DNA of 45,566 nucleotides, taken from Dehalococcoidia bacterium (GTDB lineage Bacteria; Chloroflexota; Dehalococcoidia; Tepidiformales; Tepidiformaceae). The notes under the pieces were generated by a model. That model ran no database searches, was not told where the DNA came from, and worked only from the letters and a program-made list of their open reading frames with translations. The stretch is from NCBI GenBank assembly GCA_020432045.1, contig JAGQHB010000069.1, forward strand, positions 1-45,566, written 5' to 3'. Shown here piece after piece: positions 33,534 to 42,101 of the stretch; within the stretch, counting starts at the first letter, position 1, and the number at the start of each line of letters is the position of its first letter. Made by a program: the position numbers and the translations under genes.

Positions 33534-33580
33534 GGAACGCGCGCGGCGTTCCGCTCGATATTCGTTTCCCGCACGAAACG
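33534..33580. repeat. Two palindromes in the glmU-alaS divergent region
   Basis: GGAACGC-N5-GCGTTCC at 33534-33552 and CGTTTC-N6-GAAACG at 33563-33580, both perfect, lie 10 bp apart in the 197-bp region between divergent glmU and alaS. They could be operators or one composite site. The rest of the region holds the glmU -10 box and the alaS promoter and nothing else I recognise. Confidence 0.45.
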
Positions 33581-33645
33581 CTGTCAAGAGATGAGCGAAA
33601 ACACATTCCCGTGGACCTGCAACGCAGCTACGAACCGTACGCTGC

Positions 33646-33685
33646 TCGACAGGCGTTCACCCCGCTTCGTAGCATCGCTCTACGA
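33646..33685 (+). promoter_or_regulatory. Promoter and palindrome at the alaS start
   Basis: TCGACA (33646-33651, near TTGACA), 18 bp, TAGCAT (33670-33675) make a plausible promoter whose transcript would begin near 33682, only a few bases before the ATG at 33688. A perfect inverted repeat, TCGTAG-N7-CTACGA (33667-33685), lies over the -10 box and start point. No T-box features are present. Confidence 0.45.
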
Positions 33686-33687
33686 TA

Positions 33688-36360
33688 ATGACGAGCCAGC
33701 CCCGCACTTCTGACGAAATCCGTTCCGCCTTTCTCAACTTCTTCGAAGAACGCGGCCATCTCAGGCTGCCCGGGTGGCCCCTTGTGCCCATCGGCGACCC
33801 CACCTCCCTCTTCACCAGCGCCGGCATGCAGCAGTTCAAGCCCGTCTTCCTCGGCGAACAGGATCGACCCGCGCCGTCCGTTACCACGGTGCAGCGTTGT
33901 TTCCGTACCACCGATATCGAAGAGGTAGGCGACTACAGCCACCTCACCATGTTTGAGATGCTCGGCAACTTCAGCTTCGGCGACTACTTCAAGCAGGGCG
34001 CCATCGAGTTCGCCTGGGATCTGCTCACCAACGTTTACAACCTGCCTGCCGAACGCCTCTACATAACGATCTTCCTCACCGACGAGGAAGCGTATGAGGC
34101 ATGGCGCTCGGTTGGTGTGCCAGACGAGCGCATCTTTCGCTGCGACGAAGAGAAGAACTACTGGTTCGGCTTCGCGAACGGCACGCCCGGTGCCAGCGGT
34201 CCCTGTGGTCCCGACACCGAGATCTACTTCGATATGACCCCGGAGGCAGGCCCCTTCACCACGAACGTGGCCTATGACGAACGCTTCCTCGAGATCTGGA
34301 ACCTCGTTTTCATGGAGCTCTACCAGGCTCCGGACGGCACCCGCACGGGTCTCCCTACGAAAAACATTGATACCGGCAGCGGCCTTGAGCGCGTGGCTTG
34401 TGCCATCCAGGGCAAACGATCTGTCTACGAGACCGACATCTTCCTGCCCATCCTCGAAGAAGCGGCCCGCGTCGTCGGCATCGACTACTTCGAGCTCCCG
34501 ATCGAAGACGCACGCAGCTACGCCGTCCGGGCGATGGCCGAGCATTGCCGCGCCGCCGCCATGCTCGTCTCTGACGGTGTCGTCCCCAGCAATGAAGGCC
34601 GCGGCTACATCCTCCGCCGCATCCTCCGGCGCGCCATCTACCTTGCCCGCCAGGCTGGAGTCCGTGACATCTTCACAGCTCGCGTCGCCGGTGCGGCGAT
34701 CGACAAGCTCGAAGGCGCCTACCCGCACATGTCCGAGGGCCGCGCATTTGTGGAGCGTGCCCTCACCACCGAAGAAGAGCGCTTCGTCCGCACTCTCGAA
34801 GCCGGTATGCACCGCCTCGGCCTGCTGCTCGACGCCCTCGCGCCCGGTGAGTCCCTTCCCGGGCAGGATGCCTTCGTCCTCTACGACACATTCGGGTTCC
34901 CGCTCGAACTCACCCGCGAAGTTGCTGCCGCTCGCGAAATCATCGTCGACGAACCTGGCTTTAACCTCGCAATGGACGAACAGCGCCGCCGCTCCCGCGA
35001 ACACGGGCGCTTCCTCAAGGGCGAACCTTCGCCCCTGATCGCCCGCATCGGTGAAGAGCACAGCGCCTTCGTTGGCTACCAGCGCGAAGAAGGCGATGCG
35101 CAGATCGTCGCCATCCTCCTCGCCGATCAGCTCGCAACCGCTGCAACCCAGGGGCAGGTATGTGAGATCGTCCTCGACCAGACACCCTTCTACCCCGAGG
35201 GCGGTGGCCAGGTTGGCGATCACGGCCAGCTGCGCACCGCCACCGGCATCTTCGAGGTCGAGGACACCCAGGCCACCGGTGGCGCCATCATCCATCGCGG
35301 CCGCGTCACCGAGGGTGAGATCCGCCTCGCTCAGCCTGCTGCCGCCATCGTCGATCCGGCCTTCCGCGTCGCTTCCGCGCGAAACCACACGGGAACGCAC
35401 CTGCTCCACGCCGCTCTCCGCTCCATCCTCGGGACTCACGTCCGCCAACAGGGCTCGCTCGTTGCGCGGGACCGGCTCCGCTTCGACTTCACGCATCTTG
35501 AGCAGGTGCCGCGCCAGGCACTTCGCGAGTCCCAGCAGCTTGTCAACGAGAAGGTCCGCCGCAATCTCGAAGTCGGCTGGCGCCTCACGTCCTACCGCAA
35601 TGCTATCGCTGGCGGGGCCCTCGCCTTCTTTGGCGATAAGTACGGTAGCGAGGTCCGCGTTGTCGAAATCCGCGACGACAGCGATCTCGTCAGCGCCGAG
35701 CTCTGCGGCGGGACTCACGTCCACCACACCGGTGAAATCGGCTTCCTTCACATCCTCCGCGAGTCATCCGTCGCTGCTGGAACGCGGCGCGTGGAAGCGC
35801 TTACCGGCAGCTCCGCCGAGGAATACCTGCTCGATCAGCAAGAGCGTCTCTTTCGCCTTGCCGACCGCCTCTCCACCGCGCCCTCCGACCTCGAAGACCG
35901 CATCGAAGGGCTCCAGTCTGAAATCGAGCGCCTTCGCCGCCAGGCAGAGCAACTCGCCCGCGTGCAGGTGGCCGCCGTCGCCGATGGCCTCGTCGATGCC
36001 GCCGCCCGCGTTGCCGGGACGGCCGTCGCTGTCTCGCGCGTGGATGTTTCTTCCGCCGACTCACTGCGCGAAGTCGCCGACCGTGTGCGTCAGCGCCTCG
36101 GGTCTTCGGTCCTCGTGCTCGCCGCCGTGATCGATGGCCGCCCGGCGTTCCTCGCCGCCGCGACCCCCGATCTTGTCGAACGCGGCCTCCACGCGGGCAA
36201 CATCGTCAGGGAAGTAGCCAAAGTCGCGGGTGGTGGTGGCGGCGGCAGTCCTGCGCTCGCCCAGGCCGGTGCCAAAGACGCTTCAAGCCTCGACGCCGCA
36301 CTCGCTCAGGGCCGTCGCATCGTCGCCACAGCCCTCGGCACGGAGGAACTCGGACCATGA
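33688..36360 (+). CDS. alaS: Alanyl-tRNA synthetase
   Basis: 890 residues, full length. It attaches alanine to tRNA(Ala) and clears mischarged serine or glycine. The class II catalytic domain begins at residue 8 (EIRSAFLNFFEERGHLRLP), with FTSAGMQQFKPVFLG and RTTDIEEVGDY. The editing domain has the metal ligands H567 and H571 (HTGTHLLH), C673 and H677 (LCGGTHVHH). The C-terminal C-Ala domain has DGRPAFLAAA and GGGGGGSPALAQAGAKD. The ATG has no Shine-Dalgarno. The stop overlaps the next gene's start by 4 bp (ATGA). Confidence 0.98.
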   Translation: MTSQPRTSDEIRSAFLNFFEERGHLRLPGWPLVPIGDPTSLFTSAGMQQFKPVFLGEQDRPAPSVTTVQRCFRTTDIEEVGDYSHLTMFEMLGNFSFGDYFKQGAIEFAWDLLTNVYNLPAERLYITIFLTDEEAYEAWRSVGVPDERIFRCDEEKNYWFGFANGTPGASGPCGPDTEIYFDMTPEAGPFTTNVAYDERFLEIWNLVFMELYQAPDGTRTGLPTKNIDTGSGLERVACAIQGKRSVYETDIFLPILEEAARVVGIDYFELPIEDARSYAVRAMAEHCRAAAMLVSDGVVPSNEGRGYILRRILRRAIYLARQAGVRDIFTARVAGAAIDKLEGAYPHMSEGRAFVERALTTEEERFVRTLEAGMHRLGLLLDALAPGESLPGQDAFVLYDTFGFPLELTREVAAAREIIVDEPGFNLAMDEQRRRSREHGRFLKGEPSPLIARIGEEHSAFVGYQREEGDAQIVAILLADQLATAATQGQVCEIVLDQTPFYPEGGGQVGDHGQLRTATGIFEVEDTQATGGAIIHRGRVTEGEIRLAQPAAAIVDPAFRVASARNHTGTHLLHAALRSILGTHVRQQGSLVARDRLRFDFTHLEQVPRQALRESQQLVNEKVRRNLEVGWRLTSYRNAIAGGALAFFGDKYGSEVRVVEIRDDSDLVSAELCGGTHVHHTGEIGFLHILRESSVAAGTRRVEALTGSSAEEYLLDQQERLFRLADRLSTAPSDLEDRIEGLQSEIERLRRQAEQLARVQVAAVADGLVDAAARVAGTAVAVSRVDVSSADSLREVADRVRQRLGSSVLVLAAVIDGRPAFLAAATPDLVERGLHAGNIVREVAKVAGGGGGGSPALAQAGAKDASSLDAALAQGRRIVATALGTEELGP

Positions 36361-37931
36361 CAGACCCTCGTGGGGCCGGTTCGGACGTATCGGGTGCCCC
36401 GCCCGTATCCGACGGCCTCGCGAGTGTCGTCCTCATCGAGCGCCGCGACGACATCGCGGGCATTTGTGGCCGCCTCGACGCTGCCCCAACCTATGCCGTC
36501 GTTGTCCATGCACCCGATGGCAACCGGCAACTCTCCACGCAACTCGGCATCCGTCGGCTCCAGCGCCATGCAGAGGACACCGGTCGCGTCATCGCCATTG
36601 CCACCCGGTCGCGCTCGCTCGCGACTAGGGCCCGTCTGGCGGGCATTCCGGTTTCCCGCAGGCCCGAGCATGTTCGTTGGGATGCCCCCGGACGCCGTGT
36701 CGTCAGGCTCCCCGGCGTGAGCCTCGCACTCCCTGGAGTCGGACGCTACGTCCAGTTCGCCGTCCTCGCCGCCGCCTGCCTCGCCGTCGTCGGCCTCGCA
36801 CTCTCGATGGGCCCCACGGCCACGGTCCGCCTGACCCCTCCGATGCGCGAATTCACGGCTCGCGTCCTCGTCGATGCATCCACGGACCGCGACACCGCCG
36901 ACGTTCCGGCCGCGCGCCTCCGTGCTCGGGAAGTCTCGGCCGCGCGCCGCGTCACGCTGGCCGCTCCAGTTACCGGGACAGCCCTCGTTCCTTCCACGCG
37001 CGCGACCGTCCTCATCACCATGTCCAACACCGGCTCGACGCAGGTCGTCGTCCCGAAGGGTGAGATCCTCCTCGCCGCGCCCTCCGGCCTCCGCTTTCAG
37101 GTCGATCAGGAAACGTCTGTCCCGGCCGGTAAGACTGTCGTCCAGCAGGCCAGCGCCCTTGATCCCGGCGAGATCGGCAACGTCCCGGCCGGCGCTCTCG
37201 GCAGCTGGGAGGACGCGAACCTGAAGTCCGTTTCCGTCTCCAATGCCGCTCCCGGCTCCGGCGGTGCTTCTCAGGAACGCCCTGCCGTCTCCGGGGCCGA
37301 CGTCCTCGGCCTGCTCGCTCTCGCCGATTCGATGACCACGTCGCCAGCCATCCGTCAGGTCGTCATCGACGCCAACCCCGGTTTCGGCGTGTTTCTCCGC
37401 ACCGCGGCCGTCGAAGTCGCTGCGGCGGACCCCGTTCCTGCGGTCGGTGCCGCCGCAGAAATCCTCGTCCTTGATGTCACTTTCGAAGTCACCGCGCTCG
37501 CCGTGGAGAAAGCCGACCTTCTGGCACTGGTGCTCGATCGCCTCGGCCCCCGAGCCCCTGGACCCCTCGTTTCTGGCTCCGTTCGCGCTGTTGAAACGGG
37601 CGCCCGTCAGTCAGATATCGAAGAAGATGGCGTCATGACCAGTGAGTTCGATATCACCGCGGCCTTCGCGGATGGAGTCACCACGTCAAGCGTGCGTTCC
37701 GCGATTCACGGCCGCCTCACGTCGCGTGCAAGGTCGCACCTCGAAGACCGGTATGGTATTGAGAACGTGGAGTTGGACATGAACCCCGGCGTCTCGCCTC
37801 TGGTTCCATGGTTCCAGTTCCGAATCGATGTCGAATTCAGGCCGGCCAACACCGGCGAACCCGCAAAGACGCAGGATGCCGACCGAACGCCCACTACTAC
37901 CGCCACTGCCTCGCCGTCTCCTCGCCCTTGA
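36357..37931 (+). CDS. Single-pass membrane protein with baseplate-J-like region, unknown function
   Basis: 524 residues. The N-terminal part (about 20-100: VVLIERRDDIAGICGRL, AVVVHAPDGNRQLS, RVIAIATRSRSLATRARLAGIPV) resembles a small alpha/beta domain found in Chloroflexota membrane proteins that are often labelled baseplate J/gp47-like. One membrane helix follows (about 131-151). The outer part (about 155-500) is beta-rich and has the SVPAGKTVVQQASALDPGEIGNVPAG-like block that gives such proteins the baseplate-J label (residue numbers about 255-285), then a tail rich in T, P and A. There are no other phage genes nearby, so a phage role is unlikely. It sits between alaS and ruvX with a 4-bp overlap and a 56-bp overlap. 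Confidence 0.7.
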   Translation: MTDPRGAGSDVSGAPPVSDGLASVVLIERRDDIAGICGRLDAAPTYAVVVHAPDGNRQLSTQLGIRRLQRHAEDTGRVIAIATRSRSLATRARLAGIPVSRRPEHVRWDAPGRRVVRLPGVSLALPGVGRYVQFAVLAAACLAVVGLALSMGPTATVRLTPPMREFTARVLVDASTDRDTADVPAARLRAREVSAARRVTLAAPVTGTALVPSTRATVLITMSNTGSTQVVVPKGEILLAAPSGLRFQVDQETSVPAGKTVVQQASALDPGEIGNVPAGALGSWEDANLKSVSVSNAAPGSGGASQERPAVSGADVLGLLALADSMTTSPAIRQVVIDANPGFGVFLRTAAVEVAAADPVPAVGAAAEILVLDVTFEVTALAVEKADLLALVLDRLGPRAPGPLVSGSVRAVETGARQSDIEEDGVMTSEFDITAAFADGVTTSSVRSAIHGRLTSRARSHLEDRYGIENVELDMNPGVSPLVPWFQFRIDVEFRPANTGEPAKTQDADRTPTTTATASPSPRP

Positions 37932-38328
37932 TCTGGGTGAGCGGCGCTCGGGCGTTGCCGTCAGCGACGAACTCGGCCTGTTTGCCCACGCGCGCCCCGC
38001 AATCCACGCCCGTGATTCGGCCCAGCTCATCGCCAGTGTCCAGTCGCTCGTCGCGGCCGAAGGTGTCGGAGGCGTTGTCGTCGGAGTCCCGCTCGGGCTC
38101 TCCGGACAGGACACCGGCCAGACGCGCCGCGTCCGCGCCGTGGTGGCGCTGTTACGCGATTGCCTTGCCGTCCCCGTCATTCTCTGGGACGAACGCCTCT
38201 CCACGACAGAGGCCGTGAAATATGCGCCGGGTCGCAAGCGGCGCGAGTCCGGCGAACTCGATTCCGCCGCCGCTGCTATCGTCCTCCAGGCCGTGCTCGA
38301 CTCAAACCGCGCGGGCGACCACCTGTGA
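37876..38328 (+). CDS. ruvX: RuvX/YqgF family nuclease
   Basis: 150 residues of the YqgF (RNase H-like) family, thought to resolve Holliday junctions or trim the 16S rRNA 5' part. Blocks: LLALDLGERRSGVAVSDE with the first catalytic Asp, VVVGVPLGLSGQ, VILWDERLSTTEA, and SGELDSAAAAIVLQAVL with the last Asp. The start is placed at the ATG at 37876; an earlier ATG at 37828 in the same frame would add 16 residues not seen in the family. The gene begins 56 bp inside the preceding gene and overlaps mltG by 4 bp (GTGA). Confidence 0.92.
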   Translation: MPTERPLLPPLPRRLLALDLGERRSGVAVSDELGLFAHARPAIHARDSAQLIASVQSLVAAEGVGGVVVGVPLGLSGQDTGQTRRVRAVVALLRDCLAVPVILWDERLSTTEAVKYAPGRKRRESGELDSAAAAIVLQAVLDSNRAGDHL

Positions 38329-39422
38329 CCATGCTCCAGGTTTCCCGCCCCGGAATCATCCTTGCATCTGTCAGCTTCGCCATTGTGGCGGCTGGTGTGC
38401 TAATTGCGGCGTACTTCGTGGCACTTACGCCCGGCCAAATAGAAGGCCGCGAAATTCCCGCTACGGCCATGCCCACCCCTGGCGCAAACATCGTCTACAA
38501 AGTGAAAGAAGCGCAATCCGCATCGTCCATCGGCGCCGACCTCCAGCTGCTCGGCGTAATCTCCTCAGGGCGCCAATTTGCTGTGCTGGTGGAAGTCATG
38601 GGCGTTGCCGGCCGCCTGGCTGCGGGCGACCATCTCCTCCAGAAAGGCATTACCGCTCTCCAGGCTGTCGATATGCTCACCGTCAGGGCATCCGGCCCCG
38701 CGATCCAGCTCACCTTCCCCGAGGGGCTCCGCTTCGAGGAGATGGCCTCCATAGTCGACAAGTCTGGTCTCGTAAGCGGCGAAGCGTTCCTCGTGGCCGT
38801 CGCCGCCGCCTCGCTACCCGATGAACTCGGTCCTTTGCCCCCTGGTGCTGATCTCCAGGGCTATCTCTTCCCCGATACGTACATACTCCCGGTAGGAGCG
38901 ACCGCCGCCGAACTCGTCGAAATCATGCTCACGAACTTCGCCACCCGCTTCGACGCCAGCCTCCGCGAAGGCCTTGTCGAGCGTGGCATCACGCTCCACC
39001 AGGCGGTCACACTCGCATCAATCATTGAGCGCGAAGCGGTCATCCCCGAAGAGCGTCCCCTCATCGCCGGAGTTTTTTACAACCGCCTTGCAGCGGGGGA
39101 TCTCCTCGGCGCTGACCCAACCGTGCAGTTCGCCGTCACGCTCCTTGACCCGCTCAGCGTCAACAGCCACGGCTGGTGGAAGCGCGAACTTACCGCCGAA
39201 GACCTCGCACTCGACTCCCCCTACAACACCCGCAAGTACCCCGGCATCCCGCCCGGCCCCATTACCAACCCCGGTCTCGCCTCCCTCCAAGCGGCTGTAA
39301 ATCCCGCCGAAACTGACTACTACTACTTTGTTGCCGATGCGAAGAAAGGGGACGGCTCCCACGTCTTTGCGGTCACCCTCGCCGAGCACGAACGCAACAT
39401 TGCTGCCGTGGGCCAGCCGTGA
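38325..39422 (+). CDS. mltG: Endolytic murein transglycosylase MltG
   Basis: 365 residues, YceG/MltG family. It cuts nascent peptidoglycan strands and ends glycan chain growth at the inner membrane. One membrane helix is near the N-terminus (about 10-32), then a LysM-like part and the YceG domain with TFPEGLRFEEMASIV, GYLFPDTYILPVG, the catalytic E235 in LASIIEREA, and YNTRKYPGIPPGPITNPG. The GTG at 38325 overlaps the ruvX stop (GTGA); an ATG two codons later is possible. A full MltG implies a peptidoglycan wall, which is informative because some Dehalococcoidia lack one. Confidence 0.93.
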   Translation: MTMLQVSRPGIILASVSFAIVAAGVLIAAYFVALTPGQIEGREIPATAMPTPGANIVYKVKEAQSASSIGADLQLLGVISSGRQFAVLVEVMGVAGRLAAGDHLLQKGITALQAVDMLTVRASGPAIQLTFPEGLRFEEMASIVDKSGLVSGEAFLVAVAAASLPDELGPLPPGADLQGYLFPDTYILPVGATAAELVEIMLTNFATRFDASLREGLVERGITLHQAVTLASIIEREAVIPEERPLIAGVFYNRLAAGDLLGADPTVQFAVTLLDPLSVNSHGWWKRELTAEDLALDSPYNTRKYPGIPPGPITNPGLASLQAAVNPAETDYYYFVADAKKGDGSHVFAVTLAEHERNIAAVGQP

Positions 39423-40279
39423 AACGCGCCGGGATCATGGGCCACCCCGTCGCACACTCCCTTTCGCCGGTATTTCAGGCGGCCGCCTTCCGCGAATCGG
39501 GCCTGGACGTCAGCTATGACCTCTGGGACACCTCACCCTCGCGCCTTCGCGCACGCATCGAATCACTGAGAGCACCAGACATCCTCGGTGCAAACGTCAC
39601 GATCCCGTATAAGGAAGCGGTCGTCCCGCTGCTCGATGAACTCGGCGGCCAGAGCGCCCGGGTGGGTGCCGTCAACACCATCGTCAACCGCGACGGCCGC
39701 CTCTTCGGCTTCAACACCGATGGCCCCGGGTTCGTCGCCGCGCTGCGCAACGAAGCCGCATTCGATGTTGCCGGGCGCTCCGTGTTGCTCCTCGGCGCCG
39801 GTGGAGCCGCCCGCGGCATTGCGTTCGCACTCGTGGATGCCCGTGCGAAGACCATCGGCGTCACGAACCGCACCATCGACCGCGCAACGCGGCTTGCCGC
39901 AGATGTCCGGGCGGCCGGCGGTCCCGCTGAGGCCGTCAAACCTGGCGCGTCCCTTGCGAGGTTCGATTGCGTCGTCAACTGCACATCCATCGGCATGCAC
40001 GGTGGCCCGGATCCTGCGGGCCTCCCCGTGGAAATCGACAGTCTCAGTCGCGGCGCGCTCGCCGTCGACATCGTGTACATCCCGGAAGTCACCCCGTTCC
40101 TCGCCGCTGCTGCAACGGGCGGGCTCCGGACCTTCGGCGGCTTGCCCATGCTCATCTACCAGGGCGCGCTCGCCTTCGAGCTCTGGACCGGCGTCAACGC
40201 TCCCGCAGAGGCCATGGCCGTGGCCGCCCGCAACGAGCTTCAGCGCCGGGCAGCACTCGCCTCCGGGCAGCGGCCATGA
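39419..40279 (+). CDS. aroE: Shikimate dehydrogenase
   Basis: 286 residues, usual length. It reduces 3-dehydroshikimate to shikimate with NADPH. The catalytic pair K65 (NVTIPYKEAV) and D101 (FNTDGPGF) is present, with GHPVAHSLSPVFQ at the N-terminus and the NADP-binding GAGGAARGIAFAL with NRTIDRA, where Arg in NRT is typical of NADP use. C-terminal GGLPMLIYQGALAFELWTG is the family block. GTG start at 39419 in a GTGA overlap with mltG. Confidence 0.96.
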   Translation: MKRAGIMGHPVAHSLSPVFQAAAFRESGLDVSYDLWDTSPSRLRARIESLRAPDILGANVTIPYKEAVVPLLDELGGQSARVGAVNTIVNRDGRLFGFNTDGPGFVAALRNEAAFDVAGRSVLLLGAGGAARGIAFALVDARAKTIGVTNRTIDRATRLAADVRAAGGPAEAVKPGASLARFDCVVNCTSIGMHGGPDPAGLPVEIDSLSRGALAVDIVYIPEVTPFLAAAATGGLRTFGGLPMLIYQGALAFELWTGVNAPAEAMAVAARNELQRRAALASGQRP

Positions 40280-40923
40280 TCGTCGTCGGCTCTCTGTTGG
40301 TGCTCGCGCTCTTCCTCGTGACAGGCTGGGCCATTGCGACCGAGATGTTTCAGCAGCGCAGCTGGCGCCGCCGGGTTGAATCTGGCGACCCGCGCATCGT
40401 CGCCGCGCTCATTGAAGAAGCGATGGCGGCATGGCGGCGTGCCCGCCCACCCCGGGGCCTCCCGGCTGCCCTTTGGGCGGGTGTCCAGGGAGCGCAGCTG
40501 GTCGCCGTCACCGAGGACAGTGCCTCGCTCTCAGCCTCGGCCGAGGCCGAGTTCCGCACCGAAGAGGGCCGTCGCGTCCAGGTTGCCTCCGCGCTCGATG
40601 AAGCGATGTCGCTCGCCAGCCGGATCGTCGACATGTTGCTGTACGATGTTCCCAACCTCAGGCTCGAGACGGTGCGAGTCGATGTCTATTCAACCTTTGC
40701 GGCAGAAGACGAGGCCCCCGTGCAGCGACCAATCCTCACCACAACAGCGGGCCGCCCCGAGGCCGACGCGATGACCTGGGAGGCGATGACTCCTTCTGAG
40801 ATCCTCGGCCGCTTTGAGACTCGCTACCTTCGTACCCCGTCCGGCCAGGCAGCGCCCATCGACCTTCCACCCGTCGAAGGCGAGCCGCCGATGCCCGGAC
40901 CCCGACCGGAGATGACTGAATGA
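40276..40923 (+). CDS. Membrane-anchored protein of unknown function in the aro operon
   Basis: 215 residues, no family recognised. An N-terminal hydrophobic helix (about 1-22, IVVGSLLVLALFLVTGWAIA) is followed by a basic stretch (QQRSWRRR), suggesting an anchor with the rest in the cytoplasm. The middle (about 60-150) is alpha/beta with conserved-looking SLSASAEAEFRTEEGRRVQVASALDEAM and YDVPNLRLETVRVDVYSTF; the C-terminus is proline-rich. Codon use matches the neighbours. It overlaps aroE and aroC by 4 bp (ATGA each), so it is translated with them, but no role in aromatic synthesis can be claimed. The start is set by the overlap and the hydrophobic N-terminus. Confidence 0.78.
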   Translation: MIVVGSLLVLALFLVTGWAIATEMFQQRSWRRRVESGDPRIVAALIEEAMAAWRRARPPRGLPAALWAGVQGAQLVAVTEDSASLSASAEAEFRTEEGRRVQVASALDEAMSLASRIVDMLLYDVPNLRLETVRVDVYSTFAAEDEAPVQRPILTTTAGRPEADAMTWEAMTPSEILGRFETRYLRTPSGQAAPIDLPPVEGEPPMPGPRPEMTE

Positions 40924-42098
40924 CTGGGTTCCGCTTCTTCACTGCCGGCGAAAGCCACGGCAAAGGCCTCACGATCATCGTTGAGGGCCTCCCCGCTGGC
41001 ATGCCGCTTTCGGAGGCAGACATCGCCCGCGACCTCGGCCGCCGGCAGGGTGGGTACGGCCGCGGCGGCCGCATGAAAATTGAGTCCGACCACGCCGAGA
41101 TCACCGCCGGCGTTCGTCACGGTCGCACACTCGGCTCGCCCCTCGCTATGTGGATCCAGAACCGCGACTGGGTGAACTGGACTGGGAAGATGGCGATCGA
41201 GCCCGTTGACGCCGAAATCGAACGTGTGACCCGCCTCCGGCCCGGCCACGCCGACCTTCCCGGCGCCGTGAAGTACGGCTTCGACGACGTCCGCAACGTC
41301 CTCGAACGGGCAAGTGCCCGTGAAACCGCGGCCCGTGTTGCAACTGGTGGTGTCGCCAAGCAACTGCTCGCCCAGTTCGGCGTTCAATTCCATTCCCACA
41401 CCCTTTCGATCGCCGGAGTCCGCTCCAATCCTGGCCTCGATATCGATTGGGAGAAGCTCGAACAGGACCCCGTCCGCTGTGCCGATCCGGACGCAAGCGA
41501 GCGTATGACTGGCGCGATCGACGCAGCGAAACATGACGGCGATACCGTGGGCGGCGAGGTAGAAGTCCAGGTCACCGGCGTACCAATCGGCCTCGGCAGC
41601 TATGTCCATTGGGATCGCAAGCTCGATGGACGCATCGCCCAGGCAATCTGCTCCATCAACGCCTTCAAGGGCGTTGGATTCGGCACCGGATTCGAAGGCG
41701 CGGCCCAGCGTGGCTCGCAATCGCACGACGTCATTCTCCCGATCGATCAATGGGAAGGTCATCCGTGGCGCCACGCGACCAATCGCCACGGAGGAATCGA
41801 AGGCGGCATGTCCACCGGCGAGCCGATCATCGTCCGCTGCGCCGTCAAGCCCATTCCAACACTCGCCCACCCCCTGCCGTCAGTTGACCTCGAAACCGGC
41901 GAGGAGGTCCTCGCTCACTACGAGCGCAGCGACGTCTGCGTGGTGCCGGCCGCCGGCGTTGTCGCCGAGGCAATGGTCGCCATCGTCCTCGCTCACGCCT
42001 GGCTCGAGAAGTTTGGCGGCGACACCCTCGATGAAATCCGGCGGAACTACGAATCCTATCTCGCCGGAGTTGGCCCTCGCTCGCTCCGGGAGCAGTAG
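40920..42098 (+). CDS. aroC: Chorismate synthase
   Basis: 392 residues. It converts 5-enolpyruvylshikimate 3-phosphate to chorismate with reduced FMN. Family blocks: FFTAGESHGKGL with H13, GRGGRMKIESDHAEITAGVRHGRTLGSPLA, ERASARETAARVA, KGVGFGTGFEGA and NRHGGIEGGMSTGEPI, the substrate/FMN-binding part. Full length with the C-terminal RRNYESYL end. The ATG overlaps the stop of the upstream gene (ATGA), and the aroK-aroB fusion starts 3 bp after its stop. Confidence 0.97.
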   Translation: MTGFRFFTAGESHGKGLTIIVEGLPAGMPLSEADIARDLGRRQGGYGRGGRMKIESDHAEITAGVRHGRTLGSPLAMWIQNRDWVNWTGKMAIEPVDAEIERVTRLRPGHADLPGAVKYGFDDVRNVLERASARETAARVATGGVAKQLLAQFGVQFHSHTLSIAGVRSNPGLDIDWEKLEQDPVRCADPDASERMTGAIDAAKHDGDTVGGEVEVQVTGVPIGLGSYVHWDRKLDGRIAQAICSINAFKGVGFGTGFEGAAQRGSQSHDVILPIDQWEGHPWRHATNRHGGIEGGMSTGEPIIVRCAVKPIPTLAHPLPSVDLETGEEVLAHYERSDVCVVPAAGVVAEAMVAIVLAHAWLEKFGGDTLDEIRRNYESYLAGVGPRSLREQ

Positions 42099-42101
42099 CC
42101 C

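Noticed and set aside
33580-33687. T-box leader before alaS
   Set aside because: No T-box sequence or anticodon-loop structure. The predicted transcript leader is only a few bases long.
33628-35751. Long open frame (707 codons) antisense to alaS
   Set aside because: It lies wholly over a clear alaS, has the unusual acidic/valine-rich make-up that comes from the complement of GC-rich codons, and has no family features.
36357-37931. Prophage remnant because of a baseplate-J-like protein
   Set aside because: No other phage gene is near. It is coupled to alaS and ruvX and has a membrane helix.
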